Assembly: GCF_007859915.1 (NCBI RefSeq) | Contig: NZ_SJPM01000001.1 | Span: 1,333,086-1,397,085, forward strand | Direction: 5' to 3' | Length of the DNA: 64,000 bases | Origin: Neorhodopirellula pilleata | Lineage (GTDB): Bacteria > Planctomycetota > Planctomycetia > Pirellulales > Pirellulaceae | Shown: one piece after another, positions 1 through 8,805 of the stretch | Position numbering within the stretch: the first letter of the stretch is position 1 | How the letters are laid out: every line of letters begins with the position of its first letter | Program-made: the position numbers and the translations under genes | Notes under the pieces: model-generated | What the model was told of the DNA's origin: nothing | The model's database searches: none | The model's input: only the letters and a program-made list of their open reading frames with translations

Positions 1-1
1 A

Positions 2-3000
2 CTGATCCTCTTTGCACTTCTCACAACCTCCACAGCGCGGGCTGCTGATTTGGAAACGCTGTTCAACGGCAAGGATCTGTCCAGCTGGAAAGGGCTGGCT
101 GGTTTCTGGAGTGTTCAGGACGGCGTGATCGTTGGCGAGACAACTCGCGACAACACGATCGATGCCAACACATTCCTGGTATGGCAGGGCGGCGATGTCG
201 CCGACTTTGAATTCACGGCGAAGGTTCGATTCAAGGGAAATAACTCGGGCGTCCAGTACCGCAGCCAATTCATCGACGAGCCAAACTTGGCGTTGATGGG
301 GTACCAAATGGATTTGCACCCGGCCGAAAAGTTCTTCGGCATGTTGTATGGCGAGAAGTACGGAAGTCGAGGCAAGATTGCGACTCGTGGGCAGAAGGTC
401 GAGATCGACGCGAACGCCGCAGTGAAGCAAACCGGCAAAATGGGTAACGAGCAGAAGTTCGCCGACTGGCAGTGGAACGAAATCCGTATCATCGCCGTCG
501 GCAGCCGATTGATTCATCAAGTTGGCGGCGTGACGACCATTGATGTCACCGATCAGCATCCAGACGCGATGACCAGTGGCAAGCTGGGGCTTCAACTGCA
601 CAAGGGGCCGCCAATGCGAGTCGAATTCAAAGATCTGCGGTTGCGAAAGCTTGGTCTGCAAGAGGGCAAGCAGCTTATCGCGACAGTGTCTCCCCAAACC
701 AGCGACAATACTGACACGAAGAAAGACGCCGCAGCTCCCGCCGCGACGCAGTCGCAAGCAGGAGGTGGATCAAGAAACCGAAAGACCGATGCCGGCAGTT
801 TGCGTGTCGCGAAGGGATTCAAGGTGGAAACGGTGTACTCGGTCCCGCAGGAAACTGAGGGATCATGGGTTTCTATGACCATCGATGACCAAGGCCGGTT
901 GATTGCATCCGATCAAGGCGGACTGGGTTTGTTCCGAGTCACAATCAAAGGCAACAGTGAACCACACGTCGAAAAGCTGCCAGTTGACTTGTCGAGCGCG
1001 CAGGGACTGCTGTGGAAGTCAGGGTGCTTGTACGCGTCGATCACAGGCAAAGGAATGTATCGCGTGACCGATTCGGACGGCGATGATTTGCCAGATCACG
1101 CCGAACTGCTATCGGAATATTTTGGCAAGGGCGAACATGGCAATCACGCGTTGGTCGACACGGAAGACGGCAATCAGATTTATGCGGTTTCCGGAAACCA
1201 GACTCCATTGCCGTCCGCGGATAGCATCGTTCGTCGACGCAATCCATCGCATCAGGAAGACTTGTTGCTGCCACGGCAGTGGGATCCGCGAGGCCACGCA
1301 GCCGGCATCCTGGCACCCGGCGGATGGATCACGCGATTTGATCCCGCCAGCAGAACACACGATCTGTTCTGTGCGGGTTTTCGCAACGAATACGATGCCG
1401 CTTTAAATGCCCACGGTGACTTGTTTACATACGATGCCGACATGGAATGGGATCTTGGTCTGCCGTGGTATCGACCGACTCGAATCTGCCACGCGGTCAG
1501 CGGAGGAGACTTCGGCTGGCGCAGTGGTTCGGGCAAGTGGAAGGAATACTACGAAGACAGCCTGCCCCCGTTGGTCAACATTGGCCCGGGGTCACCCACT
1601 GGAGTCGTCAGCGGTCGCGGCACGAAGTTTCCCGCGAAGTACCAGCACGCGGTGTTTGCGCTGGATTGGACGTACGGTCGCATCCTGGCAATTCACTTGA
1701 CTCCTGATGGAGCAAGCTACGCAGCGGAATCCGAAGAGTTTGTTGCCGGGCCGGCTTTGCCTGTGACTGATGCTGTCGTGGGTGCCGACGGCGCACTTTA
1801 CTTTGCAACTGGCGGGCGGGGAACGAAATCGGAACTGATGCGAGTGGTCTACACGGGGAAGGCTTCGACGGCCCCGGCAGCGCCCGCCGCGTTGCCGGAG
1901 GCTGCGAAGACGCGGCGAAAGCTGGAAGCATTTCATGGTATCAGTAATCCTGTCGCCGTCGAAATCGCTTGGCCCTATCTTGCCAGTGACGATCGTTTCC
2001 TGCGACATGCCGCAAGAATCGCGATCGAATCACAACCCGTTAATGAGTGGGCTGCCAAAGTTTTTCCCGAATCCTACCCGCAAGCAAGAATTACGTCCGC
2101 AGTGGCGCTGGCTCGCAGGGGTAATGGTGGTCATCGCGAGCCGTTGCTCGCGAGTTTGAATGAGCTGCCATTTGGTGAACTCGATGTTGCAAAACAACTC
2201 GGCCTACTGCGAGCCTACGCTCTCGTACTGGAGCGACTGGGCAGTCCGGCCAAAACACAACGCGAGCAGCTGATCGCGAGGCTCGATCCACTCTTGCCGT
2301 CATCGGACGCAGACGTCAATCATGAACTGCTACGACTACTGGTGTTCTTGCGGGCACCTACTGCGGCAGCGAAGGGCATGCAGTTGATTGCGAGTCGAGG
2401 TACCGGCCGACCGGTTTCTTGGAGTGGTGTGGAAAAATTGAATGCTCGCTATGGCAACACGTTGAAGCAGATCACAAAGAATCCGCCACCGACTGACGCA
2501 ATCGACGTCGCTCTCACGCTTAGAAGTCTTCGCAACGGATGGACCCCCGAACTTAGGCGACAGTACTTTACGTTCCTGAACCTGGCGGCGAAAGCCAACG
2601 GAGGGGCCAGCTATCCCGGCTACCTGACCAATATTCGCGACGAAGCACTTTCGACATGCAGCGACACAGAACGTCTGGCGCTCACCGAACTGACAGGCGA
2701 AAACTTTAACCCGATTCCCGATTTCCCGATCGTTCCACCGACCGGGCCTGGCCGAGAATGGACTCTCGAAGCCGCAATCGCTGCCGTCGACACGAAAAAC
2801 TCCAACAAGCTGGATTTCAATCGAGGGCGTAGTTTGTTCCACGCGGTTAATTGCGGAACATGCCATCGCTTTAGCGGTCTCGGCGGTGGTGTCGGACCCG
2901 ATCTGACCAGCGTGCCCAACAAGTTTACCCGCAAATATCTATTGGAAGCCATCGTTGATCCCAGCAAGGACATCTCCGACCAGTATCAATCGTCGATGGT

Positions 3001-3268
3001 GTTGCTCGACAGCGGCAAAGTGCTCAATGGATTGGTCGTTGACAAGGACGACGAGACGATCATGGTCTATGGATCCGATCCCCGATCAGAACCGACGATG
3101 GTGAAACGATCCGAAATCGAAGACCTGAGCGTGTCTCAGATATCACAAATGCCCACAGGCTTACTGAACCAAATGAACCCTGACGAGATTCGAGACCTTG
3201 TCGCGTACATCATGTCAGGCGGAAACGATCACCACAAAGTTTATCTTGGCCGCGTTAGAAAGAAATAA
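2..3268 (+). CDS. Secreted DUF1080 / propeller / PVC heme-binding protein, 5' end cut by window
   Basis: The frame is open from the first bases: codons from position 2 read LILFALLTTSTARA then AD, the core and cleavage end of a Sec signal peptide. The true start therefore lies just outside the window and only a few residues are missing; the TTG at 50 is not the start. Domain order, numbered from that TTG: a DUF1080-type jelly roll (LFNGKDLSSWKG, NNSGVQYRS) over about residues 1-200; a low-complexity linker; a sorbosone-dehydrogenase-like propeller (about 250-610); a helical HEAT-like stretch; and a C-terminal PVC heme-binding domain with CGTCH near residue 935 and VGPDLTSV after it. Such proteins are exported and thought to act in carbohydrate oxidation or breakdown; the substrate cannot be read from the sequence. 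It converges on the next gene across 47 bp. Confidence 0.85.
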   Translation: MILFALLTTSTARAADLETLFNGKDLSSWKGLAGFWSVQDGVIVGETTRDNTIDANTFLVWQGGDVADFEFTAKVRFKGNNSGVQYRSQFIDEPNLALMGYQMDLHPAEKFFGMLYGEKYGSRGKIATRGQKVEIDANAAVKQTGKMGNEQKFADWQWNEIRIIAVGSRLIHQVGGVTTIDVTDQHPDAMTSGKLGLQLHKGPPMRVEFKDLRLRKLGLQEGKQLIATVSPQTSDNTDTKKDAAAPAATQSQAGGGSRNRKTDAGSLRVAKGFKVETVYSVPQETEGSWVSMTIDDQGRLIASDQGGLGLFRVTIKGNSEPHVEKLPVDLSSAQGLLWKSGCLYASITGKGMYRVTDSDGDDLPDHAELLSEYFGKGEHGNHALVDTEDGNQIYAVSGNQTPLPSADSIVRRRNPSHQEDLLLPRQWDPRGHAAGILAPGGWITRFDPASRTHDLFCAGFRNEYDAALNAHGDLFTYDADMEWDLGLPWYRPTRICHAVSGGDFGWRSGSGKWKEYYEDSLPPLVNIGPGSPTGVVSGRGTKFPAKYQHAVFALDWTYGRILAIHLTPDGASYAAESEEFVAGPALPVTDAVVGADGALYFATGGRGTKSELMRVVYTGKASTAPAAPAALPEAAKTRRKLEAFHGISNPVAVEIAWPYLASDDRFLRHAARIAIESQPVNEWAAKVFPESYPQARITSAVALARRGNGGHREPLLASLNELPFGELDVAKQLGLLRAYALVLERLGSPAKTQREQLIARLDPLLPSSDADVNHELLRLLVFLRAPTAAAKGMQLIASRGTGRPVSWSGVEKLNARYGNTLKQITKNPPPTDAIDVALTLRSLRNGWTPELRRQYFTFLNLAAKANGGASYPGYLTNIRDEALSTCSDTERLALTELTGENFNPIPDFPIVPPTGPGREWTLEAAIAAVDTKNSNKLDFNRGRSLFHAVNCGTCHRFSGLGGGVGPDLTSVPNKFTRKYLLEAIVDPSKDISDQYQSSMVLLDSGKVLNGLVVDKDDETIMVYGSDPRSEPTMVKRSEIEDLSVSQISQMPTGLLNQMNPDEIRDLVAYIMSGGNDHHKVYLGRVRKK

Positions 3269-3315
3269 TCGCTGCTTTCACTCACAATGGCCGCAATCCA
3301 CGGGAACAAAGCCTA

Positions 3316-4494
3316 TTACGCGGCGTGGCGTTGGCGTTTTGAGGTTGGTTCTAGCCAGGTTTGCATCGATGATAGATCCTCTTGCCAATTCGAACCGGTT
3401 CGTCGGTCGCAGAACGAACGGAACATGCCGTCGACGGTATCACACAGCGTTCGGACGGCGTCGATTCGGTCTTCGGGGCCGAAGTCGTCGTCGTCTTCGT
3501 CTAAATGTATCTTCGCCCCGCTGATGCCGAAGGTTTCCGCTTGCAAGGTCAGATCAAATTGCTGCCCGTCGCGGACAATCGTCATGCCTGTTTTACGTGG
3601 TAGCTTGCCGCTTTGAATCGCTTGCATCGCTTCGGGCAACTTGTTCGGGCATTCAGCCGAGATGGTTTCTTTGCCGTTCTCGCCGACGGGGCATTCGAGC
3701 GACAAGGTCTTGGCCAACATCACCGTCACTTCGCCCTGCTCATCGGGTAACGCGATCGTGTCGGATTCGTTCTCGAGTTTCCACCATAACCACAACAAGA
3801 ACTCATTACCCAAGAAATCTGGCGAGGCCGAATGCTCGTTCGCCCAGGCGACCATCGAATGCGATTGATGGGCGACAAAGTTGGCCGGGACAACATCGTC
3901 CATTTCGGCGTATCGCCCGGCGTCGGTGGCCCAGTCCAGGGCGATCGTTCCGGCGCTGACGTGGCCGAGTTGAACCTGAAAAACGAGTTCGATTAAGTCC
4001 GCACAGTGGCCACTGGCCGTTCCGGCGGTGCCGCCGAAGTACAGCATTTCGTAGCCGATGTCCCACAACAATGAGTACGGTTGGAACTTGCGATACTTGC
4101 CCGTCGCCGCTTCGACTTCGCATCGTTGCTCGACGGCTTCCTTGGCTTCCTTACGCTGTGCCTTTGTCGGCACGCCGCTGGGGTTGTCTTTGGCCAATGC
4201 TGCCAGCTCCATCGACAACCAGGCGTTCTTGATCGCCGAAGGGACTTGATTGGTGTCGATCCGAATCCCGAAATGGACGGCTTCATTGATGACGTTTTTA
4301 TTCAAGTCAAAATCTTGATCGAAAAGGTGCGCACCGCCCAAGAATCCGGTGTGAATGTTCTCGGTCGAACTCGTTTCGGTTCTTCCGGCAACGTACTGTT
4401 GCATCCGCTCAAGGTGCTCTTGGTCAAACGTCTCTGACGCAAAATTCTCGACCCGAAAACGCTCGAACGATAGACTACCGGACAGGAACGGCAT
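3316..4494 (-). CDS. RdgC-like protein (tentative)
   Basis: A 392-residue soluble protein without a signal peptide. ATG start with GAGG eight bases upstream. The layout resembles RdgC, the ring-shaped DNA-binding protein that restrains RecA: a short strand start, then R-x-D-x2-x-VPS followed by a Lys/Glu-rich helix (PTKAQRKEAKEAVEQR), a hydrophobic strand (LLWDIGYEMLYFGG) and a second half carrying FLGNEFLLWLWWK, a motif I associate with RdgC-like proteins outside the gammaproteobacteria. The very acidic LDEDDDDFGPED near the C-terminus is unlike E. coli RdgC, and the protein is about 90 residues longer. The assignment rests on remembered family features and is moderate. The next gene is membrane-bound and gives no functional hint. 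Confidence 0.5.
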   Translation of the reverse strand: MPFLSGSLSFERFRVENFASETFDQEHLERMQQYVAGRTETSSTENIHTGFLGGAHLFDQDFDLNKNVINEAVHFGIRIDTNQVPSAIKNAWLSMELAALAKDNPSGVPTKAQRKEAKEAVEQRCEVEAATGKYRKFQPYSLLWDIGYEMLYFGGTAGTASGHCADLIELVFQVQLGHVSAGTIALDWATDAGRYAEMDDVVPANFVAHQSHSMVAWANEHSASPDFLGNEFLLWLWWKLENESDTIALPDEQGEVTVMLAKTLSLECPVGENGKETISAECPNKLPEAMQAIQSGKLPRKTGMTIVRDGQQFDLTLQAETFGISGAKIHLDEDDDDFGPEDRIDAVRTLCDTVDGMFRSFCDRRTGSNWQEDLSSMQTWLEPTSKRQRHAA

Positions 4495-4574
4495 GAAAGC
4501 AACCTCAACAGAAACGACGAGATGAAACGCGTGTCGAGGGCTTATCGTCTCATCGCCGACCGAATATCCGGCCG

Positions 4575-5369
4575 TCAGTCGGGACTCGTCGCCGTCGTGA
4601 TAACCGGTGCATCCTGCTCAACCAGATAAACCTTTTTCCCGGGGTCGTAGGCCAGTAGTTTCACGCGCGAACCTTTGGGAATCACTTCGCCGGCGGTGCG
4701 AATGTTAATCAATAACGGTGCCGCGTTGGTCGCATAGCGAGCCCGCCCGAACGATCCGTCGACTTGGCGGGTTTCCACCGAAGCGGTGCCGCCGACCAAT
4801 GTCTCACGATGGTAGTGCGTCGGCGGGACCAACAAGCGATGCAGTGGCGATGTTAAGAATCGCGTCAACACGACCGCGATCACACCGTTGCGAATCGCCA
4901 GCAAAACACTGGGCAACCATATCGGGGCGTATCGCCGGGAATCAAATTCGAACCACATCACATACGTGACGACCCAAAACAGCAGACTGAAGACCGCCAG
5001 CCAAATCAACAACGGCACTCGATCCAGATGCACCGCTTTCAACGTCGCCGCGGCGAATCCGCCCAGGAAATCACCGTGAACATCGTGTCCCGGATCGACC
5101 GAAGCGTCGGTGTTCAACCCTGCATCCACCTCGACTCCAGGATCGATATCGACTCCAGTATCAACGTTGATATCGGGACCGCCGAAGCCGAAATCCGGAG
5201 TGAAGAACCCGAGCAACGAAATCAGCACGAACGCCCACACGAACATCGCCAGCAGCGTCGCCGGCCACATCGGACCGATGAAGAGGTGCTCGACAAAGCG
5301 GTCTGACCAATGCGAGGTCAGCAATGCATCGGCCAACGTCGGCGTTTGAACCGAAAACCAAGTCAACAC
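4575..5369 (-). CDS. YqiJ/NfeD-like OB-fold membrane protein
   Basis: 264 residues from a GTG start with AAGGA about ten bases upstream. The N-terminus has a hydrophobic helix (WPATLLAMFVWAFVLISLLG), then an acidic loop of repeated V-D/D-P-G units (DTGVDIDPGVEVDAGLNTD), two further membrane helices (about 115-140 and 155-175), and a C-terminal beta-rich domain (LVGGTASVETRQVDGSFG to GSRVKLLAYDPG) like the OB-fold of NfeD and YqiJ. Such proteins usually pair with flotillin/SPFH proteins in membrane quality control or microdomains, but no SPFH gene is in the window. The acidic loop could bind metal or be a spacer. Fold assignment is good; role is inferred from the family. Confidence 0.65.
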   Translation of the reverse strand: MLTWFSVQTPTLADALLTSHWSDRFVEHLFIGPMWPATLLAMFVWAFVLISLLGFFTPDFGFGGPDINVDTGVDIDPGVEVDAGLNTDASVDPGHDVHGDFLGGFAAATLKAVHLDRVPLLIWLAVFSLLFWVVTYVMWFEFDSRRYAPIWLPSVLLAIRNGVIAVVLTRFLTSPLHRLLVPPTHYHRETLVGGTASVETRQVDGSFGRARYATNAAPLLINIRTAGEVIPKGSRVKLLAYDPGKKVYLVEQDAPVITTATSPD

Positions 5370-5518
5370 GGAACTAATTCCTTGAGAGTAAGCATTCTAG
5401 TCCCGGCAATGCGGGAGTATTTCTCCAGGCCCGAGTCGAATGATCTCGGGGCGCAGCGACCTCGCATGATTCTAACAAGCTTTTCCGAATGCGGGTTAAC
5501 GCATCGGGTTGCCCTCAC

Positions 5519-7624
5519 TTAAGGAAGCCATGTTTCGTCGAAAAAACCGACCGCCGAGAGCACACCGGGTAGCTGCGTTGTCGCCCCGCCCCGCACATCG
5601 ATCAAAGCCCAATCGGGAAGTTTGGGCGTTTGCCGAGCATTGTTGAGGTAGTCGTATTCTCGATACGTGAAACCACTATTAAGCACCACGTAGCGGTTCG
5701 GTGAGACCGGATTGGGGTAAATCATGGCCGCAACGTGGCCCGCGCTGGGGACCGAATGATCGCCGATTTGGATGGTTTCGCCGTCCCATCGGATCGGCAT
5801 CAGATCGATCAAACGCTTGATCAACGTATTGGATTGATAGTCGCCGAACAGGATCAAGTGATTCGATTCCATCATCGCCGGGTCCACTTCCTCATCCTGG
5901 ACTGCTCGTATGTCGCCACGAAAGTGTCTTTGCCATTGGTCCATTGCGTGGTGCGACTCGTCTTCGATCCACTTTTGAACGACAGGATCGTTGCTCTTGC
6001 CGCTCGGAAGGACGAACAAGAACGAGTCCATCAGCGCGTCATCGATCGGGCCCTGCAACCCCGGACGCTTCACCAAACCTGCGGGGGCGAACGCCTCGAC
6101 GAGCGACCAATGGTCTTGATCACGCTGAAGATGAGCCTGCCATGATCGATCCGACCGGACGAGCGGTCCGTTCAATGTTTGTCCGCCGATCTGGATAAGG
6201 ACCTCGCCTGATTTTTTTCCTGGCCAACGGCCCGGCTCAAATCGCAGCGACAATCGAGTGACATTGTTGGCTTGCACTTCGATGGTATCGTCCCTGATGA
6301 TTCTTGCATCGATGTTAGCCATCTTCCAGTGTTGTTCTAAACCTTGGATGTCGATCCAGTGCATCTGGTGGTAGCGCAGCGTCGGGGTGGCGAAGCGGAC
6401 ACGTCGTGGTGTGGCATTGTCAGCCACGCGTGACAACGAATCCATTCGCCGCTCGATCTCGATCCGCGATTGCGGATGGATGCTGTGCCCGGTCTCCGGT
6501 CCGATGACGTGGACCATGTCGATGTCGAGTTCACGCAGCGCCGTCTCCATCGCGTCGGCGGCTTGTTTTTGTCGATCAATCGCGCCGCTGTAGGCGACCA
6601 ACGGGCAGTTGGTTAGGTTCACTGCGAGTGGCGGGTTGTCGTAGAGCTGCCACAGTGTTTGCTGAAACAGCGGCATCGTTTCGCGAACATTCTCGCCCTG
6701 AAACGTCCGCAAGAACTCCGCCGTTTCAGAAAAACCCGCTCCAGGATTGGCGGCAAACCAACGATCGGCGTAGCGGGTCGCGAACTGCCAGCACCCCGCT
6801 CCGCCCATCGAGAACCCTCGGACACTAATGCGGTCGCCATCGACGGGTAAACGCGATTGAACGTGGGCGAGCGCTTCGAGCACGTCGATTTCGCCGGCGA
6901 ATCGAAACGCGTTGCAGTACCGACCGTAGGGATGCAAGACGATCGTGTCGGAGGGCGTGAAGGACTGCCCGGGATGGAACTTGCCAACGAGTTCACTTTG
7001 TTTGGCCAAGAATGCGACCTCGCTCTGCGTTTCGCCACGGCCGTGAAACCAAACGTCCAGCCGACGGGGTCGAACGTCGTTCTGTCCTAATCCCTGAGGA
7101 ATGATGACCGAGTAAGGCTGCAGCGAACCGTCGATCCGCGAACGATAGCCACCGATCAGCTCTCGTTGAGAGCTACCGTCACGAATCCCCATGACGGCCG
7201 CCCAATCGCCGCCACCACGCACGACGTCGATCCGGCGTTCGGCTTCGCCGAGCAACTTGGCCGCCCAATCGGCTTCGCGGACGTGATAGAACTGGTTGAA
7301 CTCAATCGCCATTTCGACCGCGCGGGGTAACACGAGCACTTCGCTTTCTAAGTGGCGGCGACTTTCAGTCGCCGTTTCAGGACTTGGCGACTGAAAGTCG
7401 CCACCACCTGTTTTTCCCGCGATGCTCAACGAACGCCAATCCGACCGGATCGCTTCACATCGGCGTCGGAGTGATTCGATCACTGCGGGCTCGATCTTGA
7501 TCCCCGGCGGCGGGATCGGGCGAACCTGATCGGCCTGATTATCAGCGGGTCCGTCGGAGAACGCGGGGGTAATCAAACTTGCCAAGAGGCAAAAAAATCC
7601 GAAAAAACGTGATGGGGAGAGCAC
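5519..7624 (-). CDS. Secreted alpha/beta hydrolase (prolyl-oligopeptidase-like)
   Basis: 701 residues from GTG at 7624, preceded by AAAGGA. The N-terminus (FFGFFCLLASLITPAFSDG) is a Sec signal peptide. The catalytic core has the nucleophile elbow RGFSMGG with Ser about 272, a likely acid in YSGAIDRQKQ and a His in PETGHSIHPQ, the order expected of a S9/esterase-type hydrolase. The C-terminal third lacks known motifs and is probably a beta-rich domain. The substrate is unknown; periplasmic peptide or ester hydrolysis is the family expectation. Oddity: about 25 residues near position 75 (GGGDFQSP to TESRRHLE) are translated from a palindromic repeat at 7350-7407 that also occurs between genes at 52373, so the protein probably carries a repeat-derived insertion. 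Confidence 0.75.
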   Translation of the reverse strand: MLSPSRFFGFFCLLASLITPAFSDGPADNQADQVRPIPPPGIKIEPAVIESLRRRCEAIRSDWRSLSIAGKTGGGDFQSPSPETATESRRHLESEVLVLPRAVEMAIEFNQFYHVREADWAAKLLGEAERRIDVVRGGGDWAAVMGIRDGSSQRELIGGYRSRIDGSLQPYSVIIPQGLGQNDVRPRRLDVWFHGRGETQSEVAFLAKQSELVGKFHPGQSFTPSDTIVLHPYGRYCNAFRFAGEIDVLEALAHVQSRLPVDGDRISVRGFSMGGAGCWQFATRYADRWFAANPGAGFSETAEFLRTFQGENVRETMPLFQQTLWQLYDNPPLAVNLTNCPLVAYSGAIDRQKQAADAMETALRELDIDMVHVIGPETGHSIHPQSRIEIERRMDSLSRVADNATPRRVRFATPTLRYHQMHWIDIQGLEQHWKMANIDARIIRDDTIEVQANNVTRLSLRFEPGRWPGKKSGEVLIQIGGQTLNGPLVRSDRSWQAHLQRDQDHWSLVEAFAPAGLVKRPGLQGPIDDALMDSFLFVLPSGKSNDPVVQKWIEDESHHAMDQWQRHFRGDIRAVQDEEVDPAMMESNHLILFGDYQSNTLIKRLIDLMPIRWDGETIQIGDHSVPSAGHVAAMIYPNPVSPNRYVVLNSGFTYREYDYLNNARQTPKLPDWALIDVRGGATTQLPGVLSAVGFFDETWLP
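7350..7407. repeat. Family B palindrome inside a coding region
   Basis: Two 22-base arms (7352-7373 and 7386-7407) differ at one position when one is reverse-complemented; the loop is 12 bases. Both arms contain GGCGACTTTCAGTCGCC or its complement. The element lies wholly within the hydrolase gene and keeps its reading frame open. A second copy is intergenic at 52373-52432. Confidence 0.9.
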
Positions 7625-7670
7625 GCTGGTGAGTTCCTTTGAGTGTGAATTTTTCCATTTGAGCTAAAGG

Positions 7671-7739
7671 GTAGCGAAACTCGCCAAGAATTGGGGCAGG
7701 GACCCGCAATCACCGAAAGTCTTGGCGTCTTTCGCTGCG
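7671..7739. repeat. Family D inverted repeat, copy 1
   Basis: Imperfect inverted repeat: GTAGCGAAACTCGCCAAGA on the left and CCGAAAGTCTTGGCGTCTTT on the right, with about 25 bases between. Related sequences recur at 13598, 15494, 16640, 16788 and 32963. It sits upstream of the hydrolase start and may be a REP-like element; a regulatory role is not shown. Confidence 0.7.
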
Positions 7740-7748
7740 CCCTAACCC

Positions 7749-7855
7749 TAAGAACGTATCCGAAAAGGGTTCTGACCCTTTGGAGGCGAGTCGTTATTCA
7801 TTCGTTTGAGGGTATCGCCCGAGAGGGTCAGACCCCTTTTCGGATAGGTTCTTAA
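7749..7855. repeat. Family E inverted repeat, copy 1
   Basis: Arms CCGAAAAGGGTTCTGACCCT and AGGGTCAGACCCCTTTTCGG, about 33 bases each, enclose about 40 bases with smaller internal complementarity. The same element in opposite orientation lies at 61898-62019. The 7625-7993 spacer holds this element and the family D element and no gene. Confidence 0.85.
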
Positions 7856-7993
7856 ATCGAGGCCGTTCTGAACGGTATCTTCTGATTTTTTGGCGTTGAT
7901 TCCCCGCCAACTGCCGATTTACAAGGAATACTTCTCGAACGGTTTTTCCGTTTTTCCAAATCAACCATCGCTTTGGTCCCGCAGGTAAATCCC

Positions 7994-8674
7994 ATGTTGA
8001 CCGTCTATCCGTTTCGTCGCTGCATGGCCCCCATCGTCGTCGTCGCCATCCTGGCGACGAACGCTACCCCCGCCAAAGCGCAGCACAACACCCAACGCGG
8101 GGCCACCTTCGGCGGCATCACCGGCGCGATCGCCGGTGCCATCATCGGCGAAAACAATAACGAAGCCGGCGCGGGAGCCGCGATCGGCGGCGCGATCGGT
8201 GCCGTCGCCGGCGGTTTGTTGGGTAACGCCGCTGATAAAGACAACGCACTGCGGCAACAACAATACTACCAGTCACGCCAACAATACGCCGCACCGGTCT
8301 ATGCCGCACCGCAACCCGTCGGCGCGGTTTCCTTCACCGATGTAATCTCGATGAGCCGCAGTGGTGTGGGCGACAACGTGATCTTGAATCAAATCCAATC
8401 TCGTGGTGTGCAGCGACAACCGGTCGTTTCAGACATCATTTCGTTGCACCAACAGGGCGTCAGTGAAACGGTGATTGCGGCTATGCAACAAGCCCCCACG
8501 GGCAGCCAATTGGCGTCCGCGCCGCAAGTCGTCGCCCAGCCGACGATCGTCGAATCGCCCGTCATCGTACAGCCTCGCATCCACACTTACGGTGTGCCGG
8601 TTTATCACGGCTATCCGCATCGTGGACACGTCTACCGGGCCCGGCCGAGCTACCACATCCACTACGGTCACTGA
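7994..8674 (+). CDS. Glycine-zipper exported protein
   Basis: 226 residues from ATG at 7994; a TTG 21 bases earlier is less likely because the signal peptide (FRRCMAPIVVVAILATNATPAKAQ) starts well from the ATG. After cleavage comes a glycine-zipper segment with GxxxG-spaced small residues (GGITGAIAGAIIG, GGAIGAVAGGLLG), as in YMGG/Rcc01693-like outer-membrane proteins, able to form tight helical hairpins in a membrane. Next is a Gln/Tyr-rich stretch, then two similar short units (VISMSRSGVGDNVILNQI and IISLHQQGVSETVIAAM), which look like a helical repeat. The C-terminus is rich in His, Tyr and Arg. Cell-envelope protein; no biochemical role can be given. Confidence 0.75.
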   Translation: MLTVYPFRRCMAPIVVVAILATNATPAKAQHNTQRGATFGGITGAIAGAIIGENNNEAGAGAAIGGAIGAVAGGLLGNAADKDNALRQQQYYQSRQQYAAPVYAAPQPVGAVSFTDVISMSRSGVGDNVILNQIQSRGVQRQPVVSDIISLHQQGVSETVIAAMQQAPTGSQLASAPQVVAQPTIVESPVIVQPRIHTYGVPVYHGYPHRGHVYRARPSYHIHYGH

Positions 8675-8805
8675 GCCGGCGGATCGGTTTTTCCTATTTT
8701 CCGCTTCGATCAGCCTTTACCTGCCAACCCATCGGCCGATATTCTGACGCGTGAAACCCGATCTCTCGATCGGACAATGGAACCAACGCAGCAAAGGATT
8801 GTGCC

